The notes under the pieces: model-generated | Seen by the model: only the letters and a program-made list of their open reading frames with translations | Databases searched by the model: none | Told to the model about the DNA's origin: nothing | Source of the DNA: Lachnospiraceae bacterium | Lineage (GTDB): Bacteria > Bacillota > Clostridia > Lachnospirales > Lachnospiraceae | DNA length: 64,000 nt | Reading direction: 5' to 3' | Assembly (NCBI GenBank): GCA_910574965.1 | Contig: CAJTDB010000019.1 | Location: 1-64,000, forward strand | Shown here: positions 17,319 through 25,821 of the stretch, piece by piece | Position numbering within the stretch: position 1 is the first letter of the stretch | Layout of the letters: every line of letters starts with the position of its first letter | Position numbers and translations under genes: made by a program

Positions 17319-17594
17319 AACACATCGGACTCCGGCACGGCGCGTGACTGTCTCGATTTCACAGCCGGCAAACAGGCCCTGCAGCAGCCACCGTATGTCC
17401 TTCCTGCGGACAAGGAGTTCGTTTATTCGTTCTCTGTATGCTCTGTTTCCACCATGGTTTTTGTTTTTTCATGACTTTTCTTCCTTCGTCTTCCTGCATT
17501 CTCAGAACATAATAATGCTTTCTTATTCTGCTGTCTTTTTATCTGTTTGTAAGTGATATACCAACGGGAGTCTGTTCGCCGGCTTCTCATATGA

Positions 17595-17636
17595 ATTTGT
17601 AAAAATTACAAATATTTTTTTCGTGCTTTCTATAAT
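17595..17636 (+). promoter_or_regulatory. palindrome copy 2 with -10, LRR gene promoter
   Basis: ATTTGTAA-AAA-TTACAAAT (17595-17613) is followed after 18 bases from the 17-bp core by a perfect TATAAT (17631-17636). The predicted transcript starts about 100 bases before the LRR protein gene. Spacing and sequence match copies 1 and 3. Confidence 0.65.
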
Positions 17637-17742
17637 AAAATTTGTAAGGCCCGCGGCCGGAAAGCCAAATGGCTGTTCAGAAAAATATTTCCACAGGAAA
17701 ACGCGGCAGCCAAAATCCAAGACAAAAAGGAGGAGACGATAA

Positions 17743-19005
17743 ATGTCAGAGATTAAATGGAATACGAGAATGGCTTTAGAGGGGAATTTGGATGAGGATG
17801 ATGATGACAGGCGGAAGGACCAGAAGGCTGCTCCGTCTGGGAAGGCGGGGGATTTTAACTTTATCGGAAAATGTTTAATCAGGTACTGCGGTCCGGGCAA
17901 AGATGTGACGTTCCCGGAAGGCTTTACCACGATCAGCGACGCAGTTTTCCAGAACTGCGAAGGAGCTGCCAATATAACCAGCATAACCATCCCCAAAAGC
18001 ATCACCCGGATCGATCACCATGCTTTTTCGTACTGCACGAATCTGAGCGAAATTCGGGTGGAGGCGGAAAATCAGCATTATTGTGTCATCGACGGCCTGT
18101 TGTTCGAACAGGACGGCATGGTTTTGCATAGCTGTCCGCCGGCAAGGTCCGGCGTACTGGCTGTCCCAGAGGGAGTCACCCAAATTGCCCAAGCTGCGTT
18201 TGCCGTCTGTATGCGTCTGACTCATGTAACCATCCCAAAGAGCGTTACCCGAATTGATTATTATGCCTTTAAGTTTTGCAGAGGGCTGAAGAGCGTGACG
18301 ATCTCGGAGGGTGTCACCAGGATCGGTGAGTTTGCCTTTTGGAACTGCAGCGGTCTGACGGAGGTGACGATTCCAGAGAGTGTCACAGATATCGGTGACC
18401 TTGCCTTTTCCTGCTGCACGAATCTGACTCGCGTTGTGATTCCAAAGAGCGTCGTCCGAATCGGCATTGCCGCCTTTTATGGCTGCACGAACCTGGCCGA
18501 AATCCAGACAGATGCAGGAAATCCGTTTTATAGTGTCATCGATGGCCTGCTGTTGGAGCGGGACGGTCCTGCTCTGTATTTGCACACATGTTCGGCGGCA
18601 AAATCCGGCGTTCTGGAGATCCCGGAGGGCATCAACCGAATTGAGGAGGGAGCTTTTGGCGGCTGCAAAGATCTGACCGGAGTGATCATTCCGGGAAGTG
18701 TGTGTGATATCGGCAGGGATGCTTTTGTAAGCTGCAGCGGCCTGGCCCATGTGACCATCCAGGAGGGCGTCCGTTTTATCGGCGAAAGGGCCTTTTCGGG
18801 TTGTACGAATCTGACTCATTTGGCGTTTCCCAAAAGTATCTGCGCGATCGAATACGGCGCTTTTTATGATACAGGTATGTCCGAAGAAGCCATCCAGGCC
18901 GCATATGACCAGGCAGACGAGAACAGGTTCCTTGAGGCTGAGTTTAGGGAAAGGTTTGATCTCGTGGATATAGGATGGATTTATACCTCAGATGACGAGG
19001 TTTGA
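17743..19005 (+). CDS. BspA-type leucine-rich-repeat protein, cytoplasmic (420 aa)
   Basis: After an acidic 45-residue N-terminus the protein is built of about ten LRR_5 (BspA/TpLRR) repeats of 23 residues with the pattern ITIPKSVTRIGxxAFxxCTNL. Two longer inserts (residues about 103-135 and 257-292) share N-x-x-Y-x-VIDGLLxE-D and break the array. Most BspA proteins are secreted, but this one has no signal peptide or anchor, so it should act inside the cell as a binding scaffold. AGGAGGAG precedes ATG. It has its own promoter with the palindrome shared with the reverse operon and the ClpP/VirD4-like operon, suggesting it recognises a partner in the same system. Confidence 0.9.
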   Translation: MSEIKWNTRMALEGNLDEDDDDRRKDQKAAPSGKAGDFNFIGKCLIRYCGPGKDVTFPEGFTTISDAVFQNCEGAANITSITIPKSITRIDHHAFSYCTNLSEIRVEAENQHYCVIDGLLFEQDGMVLHSCPPARSGVLAVPEGVTQIAQAAFAVCMRLTHVTIPKSVTRIDYYAFKFCRGLKSVTISEGVTRIGEFAFWNCSGLTEVTIPESVTDIGDLAFSCCTNLTRVVIPKSVVRIGIAAFYGCTNLAEIQTDAGNPFYSVIDGLLLERDGPALYLHTCSAAKSGVLEIPEGINRIEEGAFGGCKDLTGVIIPGSVCDIGRDAFVSCSGLAHVTIQEGVRFIGERAFSGCTNLTHLAFPKSICAIEYGAFYDTGMSEEAIQAAYDQADENRFLEAEFRERFDLVDIGWIYTSDDEV

Positions 19006-19190
19006 ACCTGCAGGGAAACGGTCTGAATCAGATTTTCAGTTCGTGCAGCGGCCGGATTCTTTCCGGCTGCCATGCCGAATCGGTCACAGAATGTATTTTT
19101 GAGGAAAAGGGACTGATATTATGAAAAATTGTTTACCTTATTTATTTCCTTGTCATGTCCTGAAAATGACAGGATTTATATAGATATTGC

Positions 19191-19233
19191 ATTTGTAAAA
19201 TTTACAAATTAAAAGAAAGAAGGCATTTATACT
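19191..19233 (+). promoter_or_regulatory. palindrome copy 3 with -10, ClpP/VirD4-like operon promoter
   Basis: ATTTGTAAA-A-TTTACAAAT-type palindrome (19191-19209) precedes TATACT (19228-19233) by 19 bases. It lies 200 bases before the 37-aa acidic gene that opens the operon. The 200-base leader has no clear gene. Confidence 0.65.
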
Positions 19234-19432
19234 GTTTACTGTAAGGCAGGAACCTTGAAAAGTGAATGACCGGCCGAAGGGATATGCTTCCCAAAGATAT
19301 ATCGCATAAAGCGTATCAAGGGGAACAAAACGCCGCTGAAAACAGGGGCAGGAACGGCATCGGATAAAACGGCGAAAAAGAGTGATTTCCCTTCGGGGAA
19401 AATCTGCTATGAAAGGAAGGAGATGATCATCA

Positions 19433-19546
19433 ATGTCAATTGACTGGGAATATCTGCTTGATGCGGAGGGCGACGACCTTCAGGATGCATACGATCAGGC
19501 GGTGGAAGAAGCCTGCGAAATGATCGACTGGGGTGACGACTATTAA
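19433..19546 (+). CDS. acidic 37-aa microprotein
   Basis: A short gene with a strong ribosome site (AGGAAGGAG) eight bases before ATG. Of 37 residues about a dozen and a half are Asp or Glu, with two IDW/EW motifs at either end and no Lys or Arg. It should be a soluble, negatively charged peptide. It is the first gene of the operon with clpP and the VirD4-like gene, 57 bases upstream of clpP. It could be a small adaptor, inhibitor or tethering peptide for its neighbours. No family is recognised. Confidence 0.5.
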   Translation: MSIDWEYLLDAEGDDLQDAYDQAVEEACEMIDWGDDY

Positions 19547-19603
19547 ATCACAAAACGGAAACGGAAAAACGGCATCTGATGATATAGAAGAGGAGGAATC
19601 ATT

Positions 19604-20200
19604 ATGTACATCGCAAACGAAGCAAGAATCATCAAAGAATCATCCCACGGCTACGAGCTCATCCCCATCCAGGATGAGATGCTGTCCCACCGGGAGGTGG
19701 AGCTGGTCGGGGAGGTGAGCGCGGACTCGGTGAACGCTCTGATCCGTCAGTTGCGCTACCTGCAGAACGAGGATCCAAAGGCGCCGATCACTTTGTATAT
19801 TAACAGCCCTGGCGGCAGCGTGGACAGCGGTATGGCACTCTACGACGTGATGCAGGCAGTGAGCTGTCCTGTCCGGACGATCTGTGTAGGGCTGGCGGCT
19901 TCCATGGCGGCTCTGCTCTTCGTCTCAGGCGCAGAGCGCGACATGCTGCCCCACAGCCGCATCATGATCCATGATCCGCTGATCCTCCAGACCGGCGGGA
20001 GCGCCCTGAAACTGAAAGCGATCAGCGACGACCTGATGGAAACCCGGCAGATCATCGCAAAAGTCATTGCGGAGCACTCCGGCAAGAGCATGGAGGAGGT
20101 TCTGGAAAAGACTGCTAACGACAGCTACTTCCGGGCGGAAGAGGCGGTCAAATTCGGGCTTGCCGACCACATCATCACAAGCTTTGCGGAAAACAAATAA
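19604..20200 (+). CDS. ClpP-like serine peptidase
   Basis: The 198-aa protein is a full-length ClpP homologue with an intact catalytic triad: Ser100 (GLAASMAA), His123 (RIMIHDP) and Asp173 (ANDSYF). The oxyanion strand NSPGGSV is also present. It lacks an obvious propeptide. GAGGAGG precedes ATG. ClpP barrels degrade proteins threaded in by AAA+ unfoldases such as ClpX or ClpC; none of these is nearby, and the only ATPase in the operon is the VirD4-like protein 30 bases downstream. It diverges from housekeeping ClpP (for example MIHDP in place of the usual MIHQP), so it is an accessory paralogue. Its own role could be processing of a partner protein rather than bulk degradation. Confidence 0.9.
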   Translation: MYIANEARIIKESSHGYELIPIQDEMLSHREVELVGEVSADSVNALIRQLRYLQNEDPKAPITLYINSPGGSVDSGMALYDVMQAVSCPVRTICVGLAASMAALLFVSGAERDMLPHSRIMIHDPLILQTGGSALKLKAISDDLMETRQIIAKVIAEHSGKSMEEVLEKTANDSYFRAEEAVKFGLADHIITSFAENK

Positions 20201-20230
20201 ATAAGTCAGCCATATTAAAGGAGGAAAAAT

Positions 20231-21535
20231 ATGTACAACAATGTAAAATCCAAACGCATCCTTGCAAAAGATATTTTCGTCAGCAACGATACCTGGGTCA
20301 CAGGGATCAACAATAATGATTTGCTGGTGGGACCGCCGGGCAGCGGCAAAACCAGGGGCTATGTGGTGCCCAATATCCTCCACACGCAGGACAGCCTGAT
20401 CGTTGCCGACACAAAAGGAAACTTGTGCCGGCTGTATGGGGAACATCTGAGGGAAAGGGGGTACACGGTTATGCATCTGGACTTTACGGACGTAGCCAAT
20501 ACCCCGTGGGGCTATAATCCTCTGACTTATATCCGGGAGTGCCTGGACAGTGAGACAAATAAGAGGGGTGACCATTACAGCGAGCAGGATATCAAGAAGA
20601 TCGCACAGGCCATCTGCCCGTGTATGCTTTCCAAAGAACCTTTCTGGGATCAGGCAGCCCAGATGTATCTGGAGGCGATCATTCTCTTTGTCATGAATCT
20701 GCTGCCCACGCAGCAGCATAATCTGTATGAAGTGTTCACCTTCCTTTCGAAGATGGGAAGCGACAACTTGGATAATATGATCGAGGAGGAGTGTGTTACC
20801 CATCCCGACAGCGCTTTTGCGCGCAAGATGCAGATGATCCGGCAAAATGCAACGGCGGAGAAGATGGATGCCAGCATCAAGGGGATCCTGGCGCAGCACC
20901 TGGATGTGGTGGCATACTCCGGCGTAAGGCGGATGTTCTGCATGAAAGAACAGGTGGATATGGGAGCCTTTCTCAAAGGGAAAACGGCGCTGTTTTTGTC
21001 CGTCAGTGACACGGACCGCAGCCAGGACTCCCTGATCAATCTCTTCTACACCCAGGCGCTGCAGTATCTTATGGCCGCCGCAGACCGGCAGCCGGACAGC
21101 CGTCTTCCGATTCCGGTGCGCTTCATTCTGGATGACTTCAGCACCAACACGGTGATCCCGGATTTTGATAAGATCATTTCCGTGATCCGTTCCAGGGAGA
21201 TCTATGTCAGCCTGGTCATCCAGAGTCTCTCCCAGTTGGAGGATCTCTATGGCCATGCAAAAGCCCAGACGATCATCAACAACTGCGATCACTGTCTGTA
21301 CCTGGGAGGGACGGATTCCCAGACGGCAGAATATTTTGCCAGAAAGTTCAACTGCCTGGTCTCCACGGTTCTCAATCTGCCGTTAGACATCCTGTTCATC
21401 TTCGAGAGGGGCAGCGAGCCTGTAAAGGCAAAGAAGTATGAGCTGAACAGCGATACAGCCTACCTCAGTCTTATGATGCCGGGGGAAACGGCAAAGACAG
21501 AAGCCGGAGCGGAGTCCGGAAAGGAGGCTGTATGA
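20231..21535 (+). CDS. soluble VirD4/TraG-like P-loop ATPase
   Basis: The 434-aa protein resembles VirD4-like coupling ATPases of Gram-positive conjugative elements: an opening RILAKDIF, Walker A GPPGSGKT (34-41), a Walker B-like FILDDF (about 298-303, where family members usually have LDEF), SREIYVSLVIQSLSQL and NNCDHCLYLGG. Normal VirD4 proteins have N-terminal membrane helices; this one starts directly at the ATPase domain and has none. There is no relaxase, VirB4 or other transfer gene in the window. It is operonic with clpP (30-base gap) and overlaps the next gene by ATGA. A domesticated hexameric translocase is likely; whether it moves DNA or protein is open. Confidence 0.85.
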   Translation: MYNNVKSKRILAKDIFVSNDTWVTGINNNDLLVGPPGSGKTRGYVVPNILHTQDSLIVADTKGNLCRLYGEHLRERGYTVMHLDFTDVANTPWGYNPLTYIRECLDSETNKRGDHYSEQDIKKIAQAICPCMLSKEPFWDQAAQMYLEAIILFVMNLLPTQQHNLYEVFTFLSKMGSDNLDNMIEEECVTHPDSAFARKMQMIRQNATAEKMDASIKGILAQHLDVVAYSGVRRMFCMKEQVDMGAFLKGKTALFLSVSDTDRSQDSLINLFYTQALQYLMAAADRQPDSRLPIPVRFILDDFSTNTVIPDFDKIISVIRSREIYVSLVIQSLSQLEDLYGHAKAQTIINNCDHCLYLGGTDSQTAEYFARKFNCLVSTVLNLPLDILFIFERGSEPVKAKKYELNSDTAYLSLMMPGETAKTEAGAESGKEAV

Positions 21536-22656
21536 TAAACGAAAACAGGACGCTCTTTACACTGGAGGAGCGGCTTAAGATGGCGGCAGAATCTCAGGCG
21601 GCTTCGCCTGAGGCCGCTGCCAAGCTGGTGCAGCGGCTTTCCGGAGTGCATACGGCATATTTTTTCTGCGGAAGCACAAACAAGAACATCATGGAGGAGC
21701 TGACTGGTGAATTTTGGGACAGTCTGGGGAATGAGCTTCTTCACTACGGAGGCTTCTGCCGTAGCTTCCGGCTGGCGATCGAGCGCGACGATGACATCCT
21801 TCGGAGCCTCTCGTCCGGGACGCTTACGATGGAACCCCCTGACCCCTACCAGCCCGTCTGGAGTGTCGGGACAAACAATGCCCTGGTTCTGCTTGGACTG
21901 CTCCTGTTAGACCACGCAAAGGGCGGGATGCGGTACCGGAATATTTACCGCTGTATGCGGATGAACCTGAAGCAGTATCTGGACGCTCTGGTGGATCTGA
22001 GTTTTCAGGAGGACGGAACGCCGGATGAGGACCGGGCGGAACTTTTCTGGATCTGGCGGGAAACGTTTCTGAAGGATAACGACGGCGCCTGGTCCTTGAA
22101 AGAGGTTCTGGCCCAAATCCTGCGGCGCTATATTGCCGCGTGGCAGGAGTTTGACCATCTGGACCACATTCTCCGCTGCATGGGCGCCCTCTCCTGCTAT
22201 CTGGAACAGGAGGAGGCGGGAAGGACGCTCCCGCAGGAGGAAGAGGACAGTGTCCGGCATTTTCGGGAGGCACTCTGCCGCTATGGTTCCGACCTGGAGG
22301 GATGGGAGCTGATTGAGCAGGATAAGCGGTACCTGGATCCCCGCGGGTATTACTTCTCTCTGGCCTATGAATATCCGGAGGAAGTGCCGGATCCCGGCAA
22401 CAAGAATGTTGCCCCAGGAACTCTGCGCAGCCAGATTTTCCTCTCTGAGCGGGACTACAGTCCCGAAGCCCTGAGAAAGCTGGCCGCAAAATCGCCCTCC
22501 CAGGATCTGCGGGAACTCCTGGAGATGAATATCTCTGAGGAGAGGCTTGCCTGTGCCATGCGGGAGATCAATATAGCAGTAATGAATGTGTATATGCTGT
22601 TTGTGGAGCCTTATCTGCAGATGGGGGAGTACCATTATGAGAGGCATTTGGAATAA
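21532..22656 (+). CDS. uncharacterised 374-aa protein, last gene of ClpP/VirD4-like operon
   Basis: I do not recognise it. The protein is soluble and helical with many acidic residues, a hydrophobic helix near residue 118 (NALVLLGLLLLDHAKGG) and no signal sequence. Its start overlaps the VirD4-like stop by four bases, so both are made together and probably interact. It shares the aromatic-rich, helical character of the two reverse-strand proteins of the cluster, but I see no clear sequence match. A substrate-recognition or effector subunit for the ATPase is the simplest guess. Confidence 0.7.
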   Translation: MINENRTLFTLEERLKMAAESQAASPEAAAKLVQRLSGVHTAYFFCGSTNKNIMEELTGEFWDSLGNELLHYGGFCRSFRLAIERDDDILRSLSSGTLTMEPPDPYQPVWSVGTNNALVLLGLLLLDHAKGGMRYRNIYRCMRMNLKQYLDALVDLSFQEDGTPDEDRAELFWIWRETFLKDNDGAWSLKEVLAQILRRYIAAWQEFDHLDHILRCMGALSCYLEQEEAGRTLPQEEEDSVRHFREALCRYGSDLEGWELIEQDKRYLDPRGYYFSLAYEYPEEVPDPGNKNVAPGTLRSQIFLSERDYSPEALRKLAAKSPSQDLRELLEMNISEERLACAMREINIAVMNVYMLFVEPYLQMGEYHYERHLE

Positions 22657-22730
22657 ATGTGCGGCGGCGGGGCGATAAGGTGAGTTCTGAGGTATTACTC
22701 GTTGGATAAAAGAATATTTCTGTGATAGAA

Positions 22731-22776
22731 AGCCTTACTGATTTTCAGAAAAAAACTGAAAATCAGTAAGGCTTTT
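22731..22776 (+). terminator. strong intrinsic terminator after the cluster
   Basis: AGCCTTACTGATTTTCAG (22731-22748) and its perfect complement (22756-22773) form an 18-bp stem with a loop of seven A, followed by TTTT. It closes the ClpP/VirD4-like operon. Confidence 0.9.
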
Positions 22777-22830
22777 GCTTTCTGCTTTCCTCTTTCTGCA
22801 ATATAGAATAAGAGTATTTTGAAGAAGATA

Positions 22831-22880
22831 GAACATTTGTTCTATAATGTATTGAAAATAGAAGGAAGATAGAGTATAAT
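22831..22880 (+). promoter_or_regulatory. restriction-modification promoter with SOS-like box
   Basis: TTGAAA (22852-22857) and TATAAT (22875-22880) are 17 bases apart, 34 bases before the methyltransferase gene. Upstream, GAAC-ATTT-GTTC (22831-22842), within the palindrome AGAACATTTGTTCT, fits the clostridial LexA half-site pattern GAAC-N4-GTTC. A second TATAAT (22844-22849) directly abuts it. It could also be the site of another repressor. Confidence 0.5.
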
Positions 22881-22913
22881 TGATTCATGTAGATAACTAT
22901 GAGGTGAGATGAA

Positions 22914-24401
22914 ATGCTGGAAAAGATTATCGAACTCACGAATTTGTATATAGAGAGTATGCCTAAAAAAGAGAGAAAGAAGTATGGGCAGTTTTTTACA
23001 AGTATGGAAACAGCAAGATTTATGGCTGGCTTGTATGAAAAACCAACAGAAAAATTTTGCGTAACGGTTTTGGATGCCGGCGCTGGCTCTGGAATACTAT
23101 CATGTGCTTTTGTTGAATGGATTGAGCAGTTTGATACAATAAAAGAAATAGAATTGGTCTGCTATGAAAATGATGAAAATGTGTTAGGACTTTTAAGGGA
23201 AAATTTAGAATACTGCAAAAGGCATTCAATAAAAAAGGTCAGCTATCGTATTCTGACAGAGAATTATATTACAAGTCAATTTTTGGACTTTAATGACATG
23301 ATAGGTGGAAATCCTAACCCTTCTAAATATGATTATGTAATCGGGAATCCGCCATATATGAAAATCCCTAAAGATGCGCCGGAAGCGGCAGCTATGCCGG
23401 AAGTTTGCTATGGTGCACCGAATATGTACTTTCTTTTTGCAGCTATGGGGCTTTTTAATCTGAAAGATGATGGAGAGATGGTCTACATTATTCCACGCTC
23501 ATGGACATCTGGCGCATATTTTAAACGGTTTCGGCAGTATTTTCTAAAAGAGAGCAGATTGGAACATATTCACTTATTTGTGAGTCGGGATAAAGTCTTT
23601 GACAAAGAAAATGTTCTTCAGGAAACGCTCATCATAAAGGTTAGGAAAACAAATATAAGTCCAGCACAGGTAAAAATTACTTCATCTAAGTCAAACAAAG
23701 ATTTTGATGGAATAACCTCTCTGACAGTGCCCTATAGTCTTGTTGTTTCCGGAGAAGATTATTATGTGTATTTGGTAACGGATGAAAAAGAAGTATCGGT
23801 ATTGGAGCGCCTGCAAAAGTTTAGTCAAACTTTACCGGATATTGGTGTAAAAATGAAAACGGGATTAACGGTAGATTTTAGAAATCGTGATGTTCTTCGG
23901 GATGAGGAGGAAGATGGAGCAATCCCATTGTTTTATTCACAGCACATTAAACAAGGAATGGTACACTTCCCGATCCAGAAGGAGCATGAATATGTGGTGA
24001 CAGATCAACGTGGACTTATGCAGGATAACAAAAATTATTTGTTCGTAAAACGATTTACTGCAAAAGAAGAACATCGGCGATTACAATGCGGAATTTATTT
24101 GGCGAAAAATTATCCACAATATACAAAAATTAGTACACAGAATAAAATTAATTTTATTGACGGATTATTGGAAGAAATGTCGGAATGTTTGGTGTATGGT
24201 TTGTATGTACTTTTCAATTCTACATTATACGATGAATACTATAGAATTTTGAATGGCTCTACACAGGTAAATTCTACAGAAATAAATTCTATGCCTGTGC
24301 CGGATATGGAAAGCATACAGGAAATGGGCAGGAAATTGATGAAAACAAAGGACTTGTCTGAGAAAAATTGTAACTTGATTTTGGAGGGATATTGTGGATA
24401 A
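22914..24401 (+). CDS. type II DNA adenine-N6 methyltransferase (BsuBI/PstI system)
   Basis: The 495-aa protein has the SAM-binding motif I (VLDAGAGSGILSCAF) and the catalytic NPPY motif (IGNPPYMK, about residue 145), as in adenine-N6 methyltransferases of the Eco57I-like group. The C-terminal half would hold the target-recognition domain. It protects host DNA from the endonuclease encoded next, whose start overlaps its end by eight bases. BsuBI and PstI recognise CTGCAG, so that sequence is the expected target; this is inference from the endonuclease. The pair is AT-rich compared with the cluster before it. Confidence 0.88.
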   Translation: MLEKIIELTNLYIESMPKKERKKYGQFFTSMETARFMAGLYEKPTEKFCVTVLDAGAGSGILSCAFVEWIEQFDTIKEIELVCYENDENVLGLLRENLEYCKRHSIKKVSYRILTENYITSQFLDFNDMIGGNPNPSKYDYVIGNPPYMKIPKDAPEAAAMPEVCYGAPNMYFLFAAMGLFNLKDDGEMVYIIPRSWTSGAYFKRFRQYFLKESRLEHIHLFVSRDKVFDKENVLQETLIIKVRKTNISPAQVKITSSKSNKDFDGITSLTVPYSLVVSGEDYYVYLVTDEKEVSVLERLQKFSQTLPDIGVKMKTGLTVDFRNRDVLRDEEEDGAIPLFYSQHIKQGMVHFPIQKEHEYVVTDQRGLMQDNKNYLFVKRFTAKEEHRRLQCGIYLAKNYPQYTKISTQNKINFIDGLLEEMSECLVYGLYVLFNSTLYDEYYRILNGSTQVNSTEINSMPVPDMESIQEMGRKLMKTKDLSEKNCNLILEGYCG

Positions 24402-25311
24402 GGTTGAAGAGGCTAGAAAAATCTTGGAATTAGTAGGTATGCCAAAAGTGCAGCAGGCAGATATATGCTGTTATGTTTTGCTTGCAATGGCAGGAGTAAA
24501 ACCAGATACATCATGGAATCAGGCCCAGAATGAGTGGATTCGTATTCATGATATTATCCAGTTTTCGAATGCCTTTTATGGTACTACCTACGCAGAAAAC
24601 AGCAGAGAAACATTTCGCAAACAGGCATTACATAGATTTCGGACTGCAGCGTTAGTAGAAGATAATGGAATGGCCACCAACAGCCCTAATTATAGATACC
24701 GGCTGACAGAAGAAGCATTAAAGGTAATAAAAACATTCCAGTCGCTGGAATGGCAGAAGTCTTTGAACCGTTTTCTAATGTATCATGATAAACTAATTGA
24801 TATTTACGCATCCAAAAAGAAAATGACAATGATGCCTGTAAAAATCAATGGAGCGGATTTGAAATTTTCAGCAGGAAAGCACAATGAACTACAAAAGGCG
24901 ATTATTGAAGAATTTGCTCCGAGGTTTGCACCTAATTCTGAATGCTTATATGTAGGTGATACAATAGAAAAAGATTTGGTAAAGAATGTTGCCAAACTGA
25001 CAGAATTGGGATTTGAAATTACACTGCATGATAAAATGCCGGATGTCGTTTTGTACAGAGAAGATAAAAACTGGCTTTATTTTTTGGAGTCAGTAACTTC
25101 ATCAGGTCCAATGGACCCAAAACGGATTCTTGAGATTGCTGAGATGACGAAGAATGTTATGGCGGGAAAGATTTTTGTCACTGCATTTCTGGATTTCAGG
25201 ACATATAAGAAATTCTCAGAATCCCTGGCATGGGAGACCGAAGTTTGGATTGCAGAAATGCCGGAACATATGATACATTTAAATGGAAACAAATTTATGG
25301 GACCAAGATAA
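24394..25311 (+). CDS. BsuBI/PstI-type restriction endonuclease
   Basis: The 305-aa protein ends in the region typical of BsuBI/PstI enzymes: CLYVGDT, a conserved Lys-Leu stretch, HDKMPDVVLY and NWLYFLESVTSSGPM, with the Asp and Glu expected for the catalytic metal site, followed by FVTAFLDFRTYKKF. The N-terminal half is a helical winged-helix-like domain (residues 1-110). It should cut unmodified CTGCAG sites. The ATG overlaps the methyltransferase gene by eight bases, which keeps endonuclease synthesis behind that of the protective enzyme. Length is normal for the family. Confidence 0.9.
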   Translation: MDKVEEARKILELVGMPKVQQADICCYVLLAMAGVKPDTSWNQAQNEWIRIHDIIQFSNAFYGTTYAENSRETFRKQALHRFRTAALVEDNGMATNSPNYRYRLTEEALKVIKTFQSLEWQKSLNRFLMYHDKLIDIYASKKKMTMMPVKINGADLKFSAGKHNELQKAIIEEFAPRFAPNSECLYVGDTIEKDLVKNVAKLTELGFEITLHDKMPDVVLYREDKNWLYFLESVTSSGPMDPKRILEIAEMTKNVMAGKIFVTAFLDFRTYKKFSESLAWETEVWIAEMPEHMIHLNGNKFMGPR

Positions 25312-25374
25312 AAAGGCAAATTAATTTCAGCACTATAATCAGAATAATAAATTGTAATTTTAGGAGGGATTAAA

Positions 25375-25821
25375 ATGGCTAAAGATAGCGTGGAATCCAA
25401 AGAAAAACTAATGCATGACGGCAATTCGCCCATATGTGTTCCAGAGGGGGAGGAAGATGAGGCATTTCAAATGCTTTGGGAGTATCTTGTTCCGCCATAT
25501 GGGAAAGCACAGACAGCACAAGGCGAGATCATCCGAATTGTCGGCAGGGTGCAGCATGAATTTTTAGGTAACGGCTGCACCAACTGGGACGAAGATTTTC
25601 GGAAAATGTTGGATGCTTTTTTGAGGTATCTTCAATTAGGCAATGGATTCAGCAGGAAAGATTTGGAAGTCGCAGAAGTTTTGGTTCAGCTTTTAAAAGA
25701 AAATGGAGATAAAGGCTTTATCGATGACCGGCTGACTGCGGTTCTTTGCAGTTGTGCTATGGCTTGGGTCAGGCAGAATCCAGAAGTTATAGCTCCTTTG
25801 GAAGCAGACTATAGCAGATAA
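25375..25821 (+). CDS. hypothetical protein (148 aa)
   Basis: An acidic, soluble protein with no recognised domain. TAGGAGGGAT precedes ATG. Its central part (GEIIRIVGRVQHEFLGNGCTNWDEDFRKML) and the helical second half suggest a compact all-alpha fold; the pattern resembles small immunity-like or regulatory proteins of Lachnospiraceae, but no family name is justified. It follows the restriction gene by 63 bases but is probably a separate unit. The 200 bases after it hold no gene I can support. Confidence 0.6.
   Translation: MAKDSVESKEKLMHDGNSPICVPEGEEDEAFQMLWEYLVPPYGKAQTAQGEIIRIVGRVQHEFLGNGCTNWDEDFRKMLDAFLRYLQLGNGFSRKDLEVAEVLVQLLKENGDKGFIDDRLTAVLCSCAMAWVRQNPEVIAPLEADYSR

Noticed and set aside
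19925-21292. 455-codon reverse frame
   Set aside because: It lies opposite clpP and the VirD4-like gene, both of which have clear motifs; no ribosome site.
20231-21535. VirD4-like gene as proof of a conjugative element
   Set aside because: No relaxase, VirB4, VirB6 or other transfer gene is in the window and the protein lacks its membrane anchor.
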